DNA of 64,000 bases from Branchipolynoe longqiensis (Eukaryota; Annelida; Polychaeta; Phyllodocida; Polynoidae). This document shows positions 53,174-63,359 of the stretch, one piece after another. The notes beneath the pieces are model-generated. The model made no database searches, had not been told where the DNA came from, and was given only the letters and a program-made list of their open reading frames with translations. Every line of letters starts with the position of its first letter. Positions within the stretch are counted from its first letter, which is position 1. A program made the position numbers and the translations under genes. Location of the stretch: NCBI GenBank assembly GCA_030323885.1, contig CM059190.1:88635865-88699864 (forward strand). The letters are read 5' to 3'.

Positions 53174-53482
53174 TAGTAATATTATCTTGGTCCTCATGGA
53201 ATTGTTAGTACTATATCGCCTAGATAGTCAAGGTATTATTAGTAATATTGGTTAGATCGTCATGAAATCGTTAGTAATATTATCTCGGTCCTCATGGAAT
53301 TGTTAGATGGTCAAGCGGTTATTAATAATATTTCTTAGATGCTCATGGAATTGTTAGCAATATTGTTCATGGAATTTTTGCTACCATATGTCCTATGGCC
53401 ATGGCTGTATTACTAATATTACCTAGATAGTCATGGAATTGTTAGTAAGATTGCCTATATTATCAGGGAATTGTTAGTAATG
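53174..53482. repeat. Degenerate 40-bp-scale tandem repeat
   Basis: About eight loose copies of TTGTTAGTAATATTATCT and GTCATGGAATTGTTAG type. Confidence 0.75.
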
Positions 53483-53937
53483 TTTCCATTTGCAAGGACT
53501 GAGCCATTTGCTCTGCGAAGAACAAAAGAAAACACAGAAAGTTTACTTTGCATGGTTCATATAGCTAACAAAGTGAACTGTTTATCACAAGCAGCCATGG
53601 TATTACGGAGGAAGGTTAAGCTTGTCTAGCTTCCCTATGATCTTGAATGAGAGTTACTGTAAAGGTGCTATATTTGAGATATATATAATGCATAGCGTAA
53701 TGAATGGCGTCGAGAGAGAAGTCTGAAGACAGCCTGCCGGAACCGGACGTTGGGGGGTTAAAAGGGCGTTGGTTGGTACAGAGGAGGTTCCGGAAACCAG
53801 CGGAAGTTGGGTGATGGAGGGTGAATATAGTACGTCAGGTAATAACATGTTGAGGTGTAGAGGGGGGGGGGGTGGAGAAACAAGTAACTGTCAGTAATTG
53901 GTGTTTGTTATATACACACATAAGCCATAGCGACGAT
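53483..53937. other. Unassigned spacer
   Basis: No repeat family or gene was recognised. A G9 run lies near 53863. Confidence 0.35.
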
Positions 53938-54275
53938 ACGTTGGCTGTTGGAGTTTTACATCCTGGCAACATCTAATGTCATATCAGGACGGGTATTGAG
54001 ATATAACAGTCCACACTCATGGCAACTTTATAGTGCTGCCCCACTGGGAAATCAGGCCGCTCGCACCAGGACCTGATATCCCACTGAGTCACATTATCCT
54101 GACACTGAACTAACCAGTCCTTGTCCTATCCTATTAATGCCGAGCGCCAAGCTAGTAAGTGACAAGAATAAATTTTTATGTCATTGGTTTGACTCGACCG
54201 AGAACCGAAGTCCCGACCTTCCGCATGCAAGGCCTGCGCTCTACCAATTAGGCAGGCCACCGTGGCCGGTTCCAT
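53938..54275 (-). repeat. MetaSINE-like SINE, full length
   Basis: From TGGCTGTTGGAGTTTTACAT to the tRNA-like head in reverse (GGCCTGCGCTCTACCAATTA, a good A box, and AGAACCGAAGTCCCG, a decayed B box). Confidence 0.8.
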
Positions 54276-54309
54276 AACTACGAAAACCAATAATGCAGTA
54301 CTAGTAATT

Positions 54310-54545
54310 GGTGTTTGTAATGAATGGGCTGAATGAGTTAGAGCGTCTGTCTCCCGTGTTGGTAGATCATGGGATCGTGGGTTCGAATCCTGGTCGAGTC
54401 AAACCAATGACTTAGAAATTGATATTTGTCACTTCCTAGACAGGTCCTCGGCATTATTAGGATAGGGCAAGGAGCAGTGGAATGAGGAAGACCAATCATC
54501 CACAATTGAAATTTCCCCTGCTTAAACAACTAATGTACCAACAAC
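54310..54545 (+). repeat. Short SINE variant, full length
   Basis: Head GGGCTGAATGAGTTAGAGCG (A box) and GGGTTCGAATCCTGG (B box). The shared AAACCAATGACTTAGAAATT follows, then GGATAGGGCAAGGAGCAG and a different tail (CCACAATTGAAATTTCCCC). Counterpart of 7679-7826. Confidence 0.65.
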
Positions 54546-54659
54546 AACAAAAGTGTTATCTGCTTCCCGGTGGATTACTATTGAGAATAGCTGAGTTATA
54601 CGTAAGAGGGGCCTCTTTATCTAATAGTTGGGTGTTGGAGTTTACATCCTGGCAACATC

Positions 54660-54975
54660 TCTGTGGTGTTCTCTGTGGCAGAGTGGTTAGAGTGTCTGAC
54701 TTTTTTCTAGGGCGGGCTCCTAATCTGAAGGTTGGTGGTTCAATTCCCCATGCACCTACCCCCACCTCTACCAATTTGGATTTCCACCATTGTCTATAAC
54801 TTACAGTGTCATCAAGGGCTGGTTGCTCTCATACCATGTCTATGTGGTGTGGGAGGTTAAAATTCCCTTGGGTCGGTAAAAGTGTAGGCTTGGGCTTTCT
54901 ATCGACAAACTGTCTAACGGTGAAGACAAGTCTATTCAGACTTATCCATGATTGGCAGTATAAATCTTCAAGAAA
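54660..54975 (+). repeat. SINE2, full length
   Basis: CTCTGTGGCAGAGTGGTTAG (A box) and GGTGGTTCAATTCCCC (B box), ending TATAAATCTTCAAGAAA. It is inserted after a MetaSINE tail fragment (GGAGTTTACATCCTGGC, 54637). The 105-residue open frame across it is not a gene. Confidence 0.85.
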
Positions 54976-55005
54976 TCAAAGGTCATATCAGGATGGGTAT
55001 AATGC

Positions 55006-55640
55006 TTAAAACTGCATAGACGAAAGCATCCAATTATCAAAACCAAAACACTTAACCTCGATTTGATCCTATGTATCCAACCTGTGGTGCATGTATTAAG
55101 CATTTGTTTCTGCATAGATTGTGTGTTTGTTTGTTGTTGTTTTACGTCCTAGCAACATCTAAGGTCATACCAGGACAGGTACCGACTTGTGACAGTGCGC
55201 ACTCATGGCAAATTTATAGTGCTGCCCCACTGGGAAACCAGGCCACCAGCACCATGACCTGGCATCCCACTCAGTCACATTTATCCTGACACTGAGCCAA
55301 CCAGTCCTTGCCGTATCCTAATAATGACAAGCGCCAGGCTAGGAAGTGACAAGTATCAATTTTCAAGTCATTGGTTTGACTCGACCAGGATTCGAACCCA
55401 CAAACTCGTGGGTTCGGATCTCCAGTTCTGGATAGAAGAGGATGCTAAGGCAATTTAATAGAGCCTGTTAGTGTTGATGCCAATGGTGTCAACATGTTTA
55501 TGTGCTTGCCAAAATTCATTTGGCTCAAATATTTCCAAAGCTAGCCATTTTAAATAACAATTATTTCAAACTAAATTAGATTATAGAGATCAATCTCAGA
55601 AAATGGAAGAAACTCAAAACCATCGAGTATGCAGCTTTAA
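55006..55640. mobile_element. Family C MITE interrupted by a MetaSINE
   Basis: TTAA at 55006-55009 and 55637-55640. The left part (AACTGCATAGACGAAAGC) and right part (AAAACCATCGAGTATGCAGC) are separated by a minus-strand MetaSINE at 55125-55425. Confidence 0.75.
55125..55425 (-). repeat. MetaSINE-like SINE inside a family C MITE
   Basis: TGTTGTTTTACGTCCTAGC through CATGGCAAATTTATAGTGC to GGATTCGAACCCACAAAC. The tRNA-like head is cut short. Confidence 0.8.
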
Positions 55641-56099
55641 ATGGTAATGATAACACAAGTAGGGCTACCATATATGGTGTGTGATTAGCGGCAAGCCACG
55701 CCCACTGTGATACAAATTATAGCAGACCAGCTATAGAAACCTATTATTGCTAGGATTGGTAAATAGGTGTTTTGGGGTTGTTTTTCTTAGGTAAATATTT
55801 TATTCATCTGAATACATATTTTGATAATGCCGAGGTACTAGTCTTCCAGCCATTGAAGTGATCACATTCGGTTAGTACATGGTGATGGGGAAGTGGAATG
55901 TACTGCAATGTGTGCAGCATACCGCATTCTGAACATGGGGAGCAGCCTACGCTTTATAGTGTAGAGCATAGTGGTGTGATTTTACCATTTCTCAAATTTG
56001 ATAATTAAATATGCACTATTTAATTATTTTAAGACAAAAAAATAAATAAATGTCATTCAAGTACTTGGCTTGTTTCCCATTTCATGTCCAACTTAGGGA
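55641..56099. other. Spacer with low-copy repeat
   Basis: 55790-55875 resembles 36750-36890 (GAATACATATTTTG, then GTCTTCCAGCCATTG). Otherwise unassigned. Confidence 0.35.
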
Positions 56100-56560
56100 C
56101 TCATCATCATCATCATCATCATCATCATGCTGTCAGTCGCGATGAGACAAAGACTGCTTTCATTACTTGACTGCCACTCTCCATTTAGCTCTCTGCTGTG
56201 AGAGTGATGTCCATGAGTCGGTTTTAATGTCTCTCAGCTTCAGGTTTCATTTCCTGAAAGCTGCCTGCAAAAGTGTTGAAGTGCTGCTGGCTTTTGCAAG
56301 TTACCAGCGACACTCTCTCGGGGAGCAAATAGAGCTTTCACACCGGCAAGAACATGTCCAGACAGGCGCAAAACTATTTGTCCCTGCAGTGGCTGGTCAG
56401 GAGATGTTGGGAGTTCCATACTGCCACAGTGACATGGTTTTTTGTTCAGGGTTTGCTCCCTTAGCCTTCGGTTCTGTCAAGAACCTGTACCACAAGGCAG
56501 TGCTTTACAACTTTGCAAGGCAGGCGCATCAAACTCCCTAAGGTATTACAATACCTGCAT
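56100..56560 (-). repeat. Non-LTR-derived repeat with (ATG)n tail
   Basis: Minus-oriented. The (TCA)n tail at about 56103-56127 is followed by part of the RT C-terminal coding tail (CTCTCCATTTAGCTCTCTGC), then jumps into the shared core (CTGCCTGCAAAAGTGTTGAA), an internal deletion relative to 43846-44513. Confidence 0.65.
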
Positions 56561-56566
56561 ACCTCA

Positions 56567-56831
56567 ACTTAGGTACTAGTGAACTCATTAAACATGTGTT
56601 GCTGTATATAAGGGAATACTGAGTCAATTTGATATAAACTAACACTGCCGAAGCCAATAAAGCCGAAAATTAATTTCACATTTTTTTATCTCAAATATTT
56701 CAAGATTAATCTTTTAATAACTTACTTCAAATTAAATTAAAGTCGATTATTTATAATGATCAGTTCTAATGTATTTGTCTAAAAAAAAAGAATATGGCAA
56801 AAAGCAAAACCCTTTGGATTTTGCAACTTTA
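56567..56831. repeat. Family C MITE, left-truncated
   Basis: TGTGTTGCTG, ATACTGAGTCAATTTGATA and the right end GGATTTTGCAACTTTAA. The copy is strongly diverged. Confidence 0.5.
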
Positions 56832-56899
56832 AGCTACTGTGCAGAGAGAAAGGCATTATTAATTTTTGACAGAAGACAAAATGTGAGAGAGTGTCCGCA

Positions 56900-57639
56900 T
56901 ATTATATATGTAATATATATATATATAATGCATAATGAATTATACGAGTATAAATGCAAGGGGAACATATACTTTATATCTATTCCTCCGCGGCGTATTG
57001 GTGGAGTGCCGCGGCGTATAGGTTTCACACGACATTGGAGGAATCTATACACACATATACACCATATAGGGGATGTTTAATGCTCCACTTGAATCATGAT
57101 TTTAATCTAAGCAATATCTCACTGTTATATAATTCATACATTATTACTATACGGCCTATACTAGTTCCTGGTCGTGTCATTGGGACACCACATGTGCTTA
57201 ATAACGCTCCACCACTAACACAGTACCAGAACACCTGCCTCTTGAAAAATAACTGTTTTCTTTTTCTTTTGGTTTTCTTTCGGCGTGTTTCTACATATAT
57301 GCATATGACAGAATATATAAACTCAGTACAATCTAATGTCTTTTACGCCCTTATTTTCCAATAGCGCCAACCATCCCGCAGTGGTAGGCACCTCCCTATA
57401 TGACACTCTAGTTTAAATGATATAGACATAATTATTTATTCAATACATAATAGTACACACAAAAAACAAACAAAAAAAACGCCATTGCATTTCAACCTAA
57501 TAGCCGTTATGAATACGACAGACCTAATCTCTTGTTTACCACTCCGCTTACTGCCACTAATCCGCTTAACCGTTGGTCACACTTAATCCGCTTAATGGAA
57601 GCGGACCGTAGTACGGCTGCTACGGTAATTGCTACGGAT
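56900..57639. other. Upstream flank of the Ngaro-like element
   Basis: At 56931 TAATGAATTATACGAGTATA recurs (see also 22994, 26826, 45621 and 61914), followed by two CCGCGGCGTAT words 25 bp apart. 57541-57625 has CCGCTTA repeated (ACTCCGCTTACTGCC, TAATCCGCTTAACC). The expected left terminal repeat could not be matched to 61907-62119. Confidence 0.35.
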
Positions 57640-57645
57640 TAGAGG

Positions 57646-58744
57646 ATGCCAGGCACTGGTTATTGTACTGATTGCGGTTCAACCCACGACAAGCAGGACC
57701 AGATCACGTGTACTCGGAAAAGTATCGACACACTGGCTCAGAGTAGCATGTCCACGTGCAGCGGCAAAGCGTCCTCCAAGAACACAAAATCGGCAGGCGA
57801 GCATGCCGAGAGTGTCGAGATGGACTCGACCACGTCCGCAATGTCAGGGCTAACATTGGACGACCGTGAAAGGAATGCGAGGGAGGCGATCGACACGATT
57901 AAAGCCGAGACTTGGAAGACGAACTGGAGGAGCTGAAGAAGGAACGTGACAGACGACGAATGAGGCGCCGGACGACCGCGACAAATGACGACGGATGACG
58001 GGGCGCCGATCGGGCCGCCAACACCAATGACAATGCTTCCACCACCGATCATACTTCGATCCTGCACTCGACAAGAGACGATATGCTACGCACGGACGAC
58101 CGGAAACGGACGACGGACTGTAAACTGCCACCACCTACTTGGACCCAAGGATCTAATCGTGAGGACGGGCACTCGACTTTTGGGCGATCGCGTCGAGCGG
58201 GGCGGAGAAGACGTTTGTCTAGGTCGAGCAGCTACGGCAGCTCTTCACGACGCAGGAGAAGTAAGTGGTCACTTCGGAAGTACGGGCAGGGGAAGGGCGT
58301 GCGGAAAATGAACGCCCACGAACTGGTAAAAGCCTCCTGTCAATGGTGCCTGGACATTCCCTCCCTTGCGATAGCTGACTACAGGGCGTTCATCGAGCAC
58401 GTCAGCTTTATCTCCTCAAGAGCTAGGGATGACCATTACAAGGACATAGCACACTTGGACCACATACTTGCTATCCGCAAGCTTGGGAGACCGTCGGGTT
58501 TGCGGCCTTCTCGAAGACGCACCAAGACGAAAGTATCGAACACTACGGTCCTCATAACATGAAGCCGAAGAAGGCCGCAAACTGGAACCACAGTGCGGGG
58601 AAGCGTTCACCGGGCAGAGCAGCACGTAGGGCATGCTATGCATGGAACGGTGACAATGGATGCGTGCATTCCGATTGTCGTTTCTCTCATGCTTGCTCGC
58701 TATGTGGTTCCAAGGCACACACCCGCTTGAAATGCAAAGACTGA
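57646..58744 (+). pseudogene. Gag of the Ngaro-like element, frameshifted
   Basis: Structural/nucleic-acid-binding protein. Three successive frames make it up: an N-terminal part starting MPGTGYCTDCGSTHDKQDQ, a coiled-coil-like LEDELEELKKERDRRRMRRR reached after a shift near 57908, then an Arg/Ser-rich stretch (RRRRLSRSSSYGSSSRRRRS) and a conserved-looking helical part (DIPSLAIADYRAFIEHVSF). A second shift near 58530 leads to a C-terminal zinc-binding region with CYAWNGDNGC, CRFSHAC and CGSKAHTRLKC, as is usual in gag proteins of YR retroelements. Stop at 58744. Confidence 0.75.
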
Positions 58745-58747
58745 CGT

Positions 58748-59960
58748 TTGAAGATCAGGCGATCTAAAAACGTTCGTTGCCAGACAGCCGAGCTGGACAC
58801 TGCTGTAGTCGCGGTCATGGATTTTCCCAATAGCGCCCGTGACGTTTCTGATTATACGCCTAACCTAACCAATACTGACGTTCATGCTTCTTTCCCCGTT
58901 GACAATGATCATATTACTGTTACCTTTGATGTTTCAGATGGGGTTGATGCTGTTGGTCTCGGAAAGGTTAGGGAGACCCAGGTACGGGGGGGGAGCATTA
59001 GGTGAGGGTTTACGCTGGCTGCAACCAGCTGGGGCCAGTCGTGAAGATCGCTTGTTCGTTGAGCAAGGCGATCCTAGTAGCCTCCTTGTTCACATTCGGG
59101 AATGGGAGGGGGAGCCACCTGTGACAATTGAGGTCACTAATGAGTGGGTGGTTGGTTCCTGTGGGTGCGTCCATAATATTGCCGGTGTCGCTACTCAGCT
59201 TAGACCCTGTAGAATCTTTGCTGAGCTATTTTTGCGGGGCGACACCGATCCCGATTGGTTATATATTATGATCGGAGTTACGTTCGGTTTCCGGGTGGTT
59301 AACACCGGATGCACAGTTAGTTAGTTACCTTCCAACGAAGACTCGCGGTAAGTCAACCTGGGAGGATGACATTATTGACAGGAAGTTTCTGAACGAGGAG
59401 CGGGATGGTGTCATCTCCATCATCGATGTGCCCGCAGCATGTACCCACGATGCGTTTGTCGTCCCCAAGGACGACGGCGGCGGTCGGGTCGTCATCGATT
59501 GTAGTATGCCCCCAGAGGTTTCTGTCAATAATTTCACCGACCAGGTCTGCCAAAGGTTTTCTTACAGAGGTCTGGATGACGTTACAGACATGTTGGAACA
59601 GGGTGACGCGCTTGGAACCGTCGATATTAAGGATGCATACAGGGCTGTATCGATCCACCCCAAGGACCGGCAGCGCCAGGGTCTCTGATACAGGAGACCT
59701 GGCGAGCGAGACTTTGCTTACTTTCTTGACAACCGCCTCAGCATGGGCCTTTCATCAAGCCCCTACATTTTCTCCAAAATTTCTGATTTTGTTGTTAGAT
59801 GCTGTGTTCGGGAGGGCCTTGACCGGGTAGTTAACTACTTAGACGACTTTTGTGTCATGGGTGGTACCAGGCTCGAGGTCGAGCGGGGCCAGATGATATT
59901 GATAAGGATCCTTAGGAGGATGGGGGTTCTTTGTGAGTTTCAAGAAGGTAAGTAAAGCCG
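58748..59960 (+). pseudogene. RT N-terminal and palm region of the Ngaro-like element, broken
   Basis: Reverse transcriptase segments in order: TQLRPCRIFAELFLRG and VTFGFRVVNTGC (pre-palm), then DAFVVPKDDGGGRVVIDCS, LGTVDIKDAYRAVSIHP (first catalytic Asp), MGLSSSPYIFSKISDF and YLDDFCVMGG with the YxDD core intact. Lesions seen are a shift at the G run near 58987, a change of frame near 59320, an in-frame TGA at 59686-59688 and a shift near 59945 in another G run. Homologous to the relic at 51940-52912. Confidence 0.8.
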
Positions 59961-60925
59961 ACACCAAGGTCCGGTTCCTTGGGATCGATGTTGACTCCGT
60001 GAGTCTTGAGCTCAGCCTTCCACATGATAAGTTATTGAAAACAAGGGAAGTCCTACACAGGCTCCGTGGGCATAGGAAAGCCTCCAAGAAAGAACTTGAA
60101 CGTGTTGGGGGCCTGCTTGCTCACTGTGCTAAGGTTATCAGGGGCGGTAGGACTTTTACCAGATGTATCTACGACTTGATGACCAAGTTAAAGCAACCCT
60201 ACCATAGAGCCCGACTAAATAAGGGAGTGAGGGATGACATAGACTGGTGGTTGAACTTTGCTAGTACGTTTAACGGCAAGGCCAAGATCTTGGGGAAGTT
60301 CGCCCCCGTTATATCAACGTACAGCGATGCCTCCAACTGGGGGTTCAGGGCCCTACATGGGAACGATTGGTTAGTGGGCTCCTTCATGGACGGAGCCAGC
60401 AAGCCTCTTGAGGCCTACGTCGGCCACCACCATGTCGTCCCCCCTTCTAACGTCGGTACATCACACATTAATGTCCAGGAAATGTGGGCTGTCTATGCGG
60501 CCTGCCTTCGTTGGGGTGCTGGCTGGGCCAATAGCACCGTCATGATTGTGACCGATAGTGCTGTGGTTCAGGCGGCACTGAACACGGGCAGGTCGAGATG
60601 TAAGGGCATTATGTTTTTTCTCCGCAAACTATTTTGGCTTGCTGTGGAAAATAACTTTGTCTTTAGCTCCGTTTATATACGTAGTAGCCTAAATGTTATC
60701 TGTGACGCGCTAAGTAGATTAAATCAGAATGACAGCGCGGACAGGATTAGGGCAGTGGACATTGCTGGTGCACTCTGCTGTGGCCACGTCTTTGATGCCT
60801 CGTTTGTCTCTTGCAGGGATAGCAGCGCTAAAAGACGAACAGCTGGGATATCAGCGCCAGTGTTACGCCAGGAACTCGGCCATCGCAAGGGGGGTGCAAA
60901 TTCGGAAATATTTAGATTATGTTGA
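59933..60925 (+). CDS. RT thumb and RNase H of the Ngaro-like element (open frame)
   Basis: It removes RNA from RNA-DNA hybrids during reverse transcription. The frame enters at the end of RT (FLGIDVDSVSLELSLP) and carries RNase H with readable D-E-D-D positions: YSDASNWG, INVQEMWAVYAA, VTDSAVVQA and NVICDALSRL. It ends at 60925, overlapping the recombinase frame by about 200 nt, a usual feature in this group. The start ATG at 59933 is only the first one in a frame cut off upstream by a shift, so this is a piece of the pol polyprotein. No stop lies inside the piece. Confidence 0.8.
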   Translation: MSFKKVSKADTKVRFLGIDVDSVSLELSLPHDKLLKTREVLHRLRGHRKASKKELERVGGLLAHCAKVIRGGRTFTRCIYDLMTKLKQPYHRARLNKGVRDDIDWWLNFASTFNGKAKILGKFAPVISTYSDASNWGFRALHGNDWLVGSFMDGASKPLEAYVGHHHVVPPSNVGTSHINVQEMWAVYAACLRWGAGWANSTVMIVTDSAVVQAALNTGRSRCKGIMFFLRKLFWLAVENNFVFSSVYIRSSLNVICDALSRLNQNDSADRIRAVDIAGALCCGHVFDASFVSCRDSSAKRRTAGISAPVLRQELGHRKGGANSEIFRLC

Positions 60926-61802
60926 TTCATTTAATTCATCTAGGGCCCCTATCTCCTGTTCCTGCGAGCAGGTTGCCCTCTATGCTACGTGGCTTGCCCG
61001 CTCCTTGAAATACCGATCTATCCTCAATTACCTGAGCGGCCTTAACTATTTTCTGAGGCAAAGCGGTGAGTCTCCTATCGACTATAAAGGTTTTGTTTTG
61101 GCCGCCACTTTGAAGGGGATCCGTCGGGTCATGGGGGATGCTCCTCGACGGGCGATGCCTCTGCTCCCACACATGTTGCGAAGAATTGTTGCTCTCCTAA
61201 CAGATAACCCAGGCCACGTTGCATGGAGGGCGGCTGTTCTATGCTCCTTTAGGGGACTTTTGCGGAAATCCCAGGTGACAATGTCTGACTCTACTCTGCT
61301 TAGATCTGACTTTGTTTTCCACGACTGGGGGATGCTCCTGACGGTTCGCCGGTCAAAGACGTTCCAATTCACTGAACGGGTGCTTGAGGTTCCTATTGCC
61401 AGGTGCTGTGACACCGATGTCTGTGCTGTGCATTGGACTGAGAGACATTTCAGTCAAATCCAGGCAGACCCATCTGATCCGGCGTTCCGGATCCCATGTC
61501 TGGGTGGGCTCTCCTGCCCCCTTCCATACCACGTCTACCAGGAGACCTTAAAGAGATTTGCCACTAGGGCTGGGCTTGAGGCGTCCACCCTCTCATCCCA
61601 CTCCCTTAGGAGGGGGGGTTGCACCTTCCTTGCTATGTGTGGGGCCACAATCGAGGAGCTGAAGGTCAGAGGTGATTGGGCCTCCGAGAGAGTGTATAGC
61701 TACCTGAAGACCCCCCTGGGGACTCGGATAGTGAATGACTTGAGGGTGGTCGCGGCCCTCTGTTCGGATGAGTCGTGTGTTGGGTTGGAGGGAGATGCTT
61801 AG
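60729..61802 (+). CDS. Tyrosine recombinase of the Ngaro-like element (open frame)
   Basis: Integrates the element's DNA by strand cleavage with a catalytic tyrosine. About 357 codons are open. A SAM-like core-binding part (YLDYVDSFNSSRAPISCSC, SILNYLSGLNYFLRQ) is followed by the catalytic domain with Arg in LCSFRGLLRKSQVTM, the H-x-x-R box in SSHSLRRGGCTF, Trp in VRGDWASERV and the tyrosine in YSYLKTPLG. The first roughly 30 residues lie in the RNase H overlap, so the true start may be downstream. All catalytic residues are present. Stop at 61800-61802, just before the B1 repeat with its AATAAA signal. Confidence 0.88.
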   Translation: MTARTGLGQWTLLVHSAVATSLMPRLSLAGIAALKDEQLGYQRQCYARNSAIARGVQIRKYLDYVDSFNSSRAPISCSCEQVALYATWLARSLKYRSILNYLSGLNYFLRQSGESPIDYKGFVLAATLKGIRRVMGDAPRRAMPLLPHMLRRIVALLTDNPGHVAWRAAVLCSFRGLLRKSQVTMSDSTLLRSDFVFHDWGMLLTVRRSKTFQFTERVLEVPIARCCDTDVCAVHWTERHFSQIQADPSDPAFRIPCLGGLSCPLPYHVYQETLKRFATRAGLEASTLSSHSLRRGGCTFLAMCGATIEELKVRGDWASERVYSYLKTPLGTRIVNDLRVVAALCSDESCVGLEGDA

Positions 61803-61814
61803 GCTTCTCCTTTG

Positions 61815-61906
61815 GCCTGTTATCTCGCTATGCCAGACGCTCAATAAAAGTGTCCAACCCAACACGCGTCTGTATCCGTCCTTTCCTTACGTAGCCATAC
61901 TTTATA
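61815..61906 (+). repeat. B1 copy of the 92-bp terminal repeat
   Basis: GCCTGTTATCTCGCTATGCC to GTAGCCATACTTTATA. Contains CTCAATAAAAGTG, a polyadenylation signal. Differs from B2 at two sites. Confidence 0.85.
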
Positions 61907-62119
61907 GTACGTATAATGAATTATGCAGATATAAATAGGGAGAGTATCGTTATTATTATTTATTTCCATTATTTTACTTCGATATATTATTATTGTCCAA
62001 TCGCTGACTTCCCCGGATTTGCCCGGTTGCCCACTACTAGCGCCACCATCAGGCGCTTTCCGCTGCTAACTCCTCCCGGCAAGTCACTTCCATTCGCGAA
62101 ATCAAACTTTTACCGGTAT
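61907..62119 (+). repeat. Putative A2 block between the B repeats
   Basis: It begins GTACGTATAATGAATTATGC and AGATATAAATAGGG, which contains a TATA-like box, and includes GCGCCACCATCAGGCG. In split-direct-repeat elements this block should equal the 5' end of the element. That match was not found here. Confidence 0.6.
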
Positions 62120-62211
62120 GCCTGTTATCTCGCTATGCCAGACACTCAATAAAAGTGTCCGACCCAACACGCGTCTGTATCCGTCCTTTCCTTACGTAGC
62201 CATACTTTATA
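62120..62211 (+). repeat. B2 copy of the 92-bp terminal repeat
   Basis: Same as 61815-61906 apart from an A for G and a G for A. It marks the right end of the element, followed at once by TA-rich DNA. Confidence 0.85.
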
Positions 62212-62345
62212 TGTATATATATATGTAATATATATGTATATATATATGTGTGTGCATGTATATTATGTATATATATATGTATATATAGGTATATATGGAT
62301 ATATATGTATATATAGGTATATATGGATATATATATATATATATA
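62212..62345. repeat. (TA)n/(TATG)n microsatellite
   Basis: Interrupted TATATATG and TATATAGG words to the edge of the next MITE. Confidence 0.9.
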
Positions 62346-62510
62346 TAGTAAAACCTCCCTAACCGACCACCTCCACAGATCGACCACTCCCCTATATCGA
62401 TCGCTGTATGTGGGTCCCAACAATACCATTGCAACCCTAAACCGACTTACTCCCTAGATGGACCACATAAAGTCGGTCCCCGGGTCGGTCGATTTATAGA
62501 GGTTTTACTG
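62346..62510. mobile_element. Pogo-like MITE (family D)
   Basis: AGTAAAACCTCCCTAACCG at the left and TTTATAGAGGTTTTACTG at the right. Embedded in TA-rich repeats. Confidence 0.75.
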
Positions 62511-62834
62511 TATATGTATATGTATGTATGTATGTATGTATGTATATATATGCATATATATATATACATATGCATATATATGCATATATATAGAGAGAGA
62601 ATGCGCTAACATGGCCTAAGGACAGGAACGGTGCTTGTGGGCTTATTTTAGTCCCACTAATCCCCGCTTGGCGACGCCACTATTGCCAAATCAAATGACA
62701 AGCTTTCAATGGGCCTTCTATTGAAAAAAGCAATACGCAGCCTACTGAAAAAGGGTCATGCGCACAAAGCTAATTGAGATGCAGGCACAATTAACATAAT
62801 GACATATTCCTTTAAACATGCTGAATTAAACCAG
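62511..62834. other. TA/TATG microsatellite, then unassigned DNA
   Basis: (TATG)n and ATATATGC words to about 62600, then about 230 bp of unassigned sequence. Confidence 0.5.
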
Positions 62835-63155
62835 GACGCGGTGGCCGACTCAATAGAGCACAGGCTTCCCATGCGGAAGGTTGGGAACTCGAATCCTAGC
62901 CAAGTCAAATCAATGACTTATCAAATTGATACTTGTCGCTACCTAGCCTGGTGCTCAGTCTTAATAGGATAGAACAGAGACTGGTTAGCACAGTGTCAGG
63001 ATAATGTGACTGTGTGGGATATTGGATCATGGTGGTGTTGACCTGGTCTCCCAGTGGGGCAGCACTATAAAGTCGCCATGAGTGTGCACTGTCACAAGTC
63101 AATATGCGTCCTGATATAAATGTTGATGTTGCTAGGACGTAAAGCAACAACACAT
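62835..63155 (+). repeat. MetaSINE-like SINE, full length
   Basis: Head ACGCGGTGGCCGACTCAATA (A box), GGGAACTCGAATCCTAGC (B-box region), then GGATAATGTGACTGTGTGGG, and end TTGCTAGGACGTAAAGC. Confidence 0.85.
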
Positions 63156-63359
63156 AAATGCTTAATTATAAATGTTCCCATTTGACAAGGCTAGCCAGGA
63201 GCCCACTTGTTCCTGATTGTTGTGTCACATAATATACAAGCATATACAGCAGGAGGTTGTAATGTATATATAATGGTTATAACGCAACCTGTGCTACATG
63301 ATATATGTGAACAACCTCCCTTATCGGTTACTCATCAATCTATAAATACAAGCCTGCTC
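63156..63359. other. Short spacer with nothing recognised
   Basis: AT-rich, no signal identified. Confidence 0.35.

Larger units (their letters stand above)
57640..62211 (+). mobile_element. Ngaro-like YR retrotransposon with split direct repeats
   Basis: Order on the plus strand: gag, RT, RNase H, tyrosine recombinase, then a 92-bp repeat (61815-61906), a 213-bp block and a second copy of the 92-bp repeat (62120-62211). This fits the B1-A2-B2 end of split-direct-repeat YR elements. The recombinase overlaps the RNase H frame and no methylase-like domain intervenes, which favours Ngaro over DIRS. The left A1 repeat was not found. Gag and RT are broken; RNase H and the recombinase are open. 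Confidence 0.85.
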
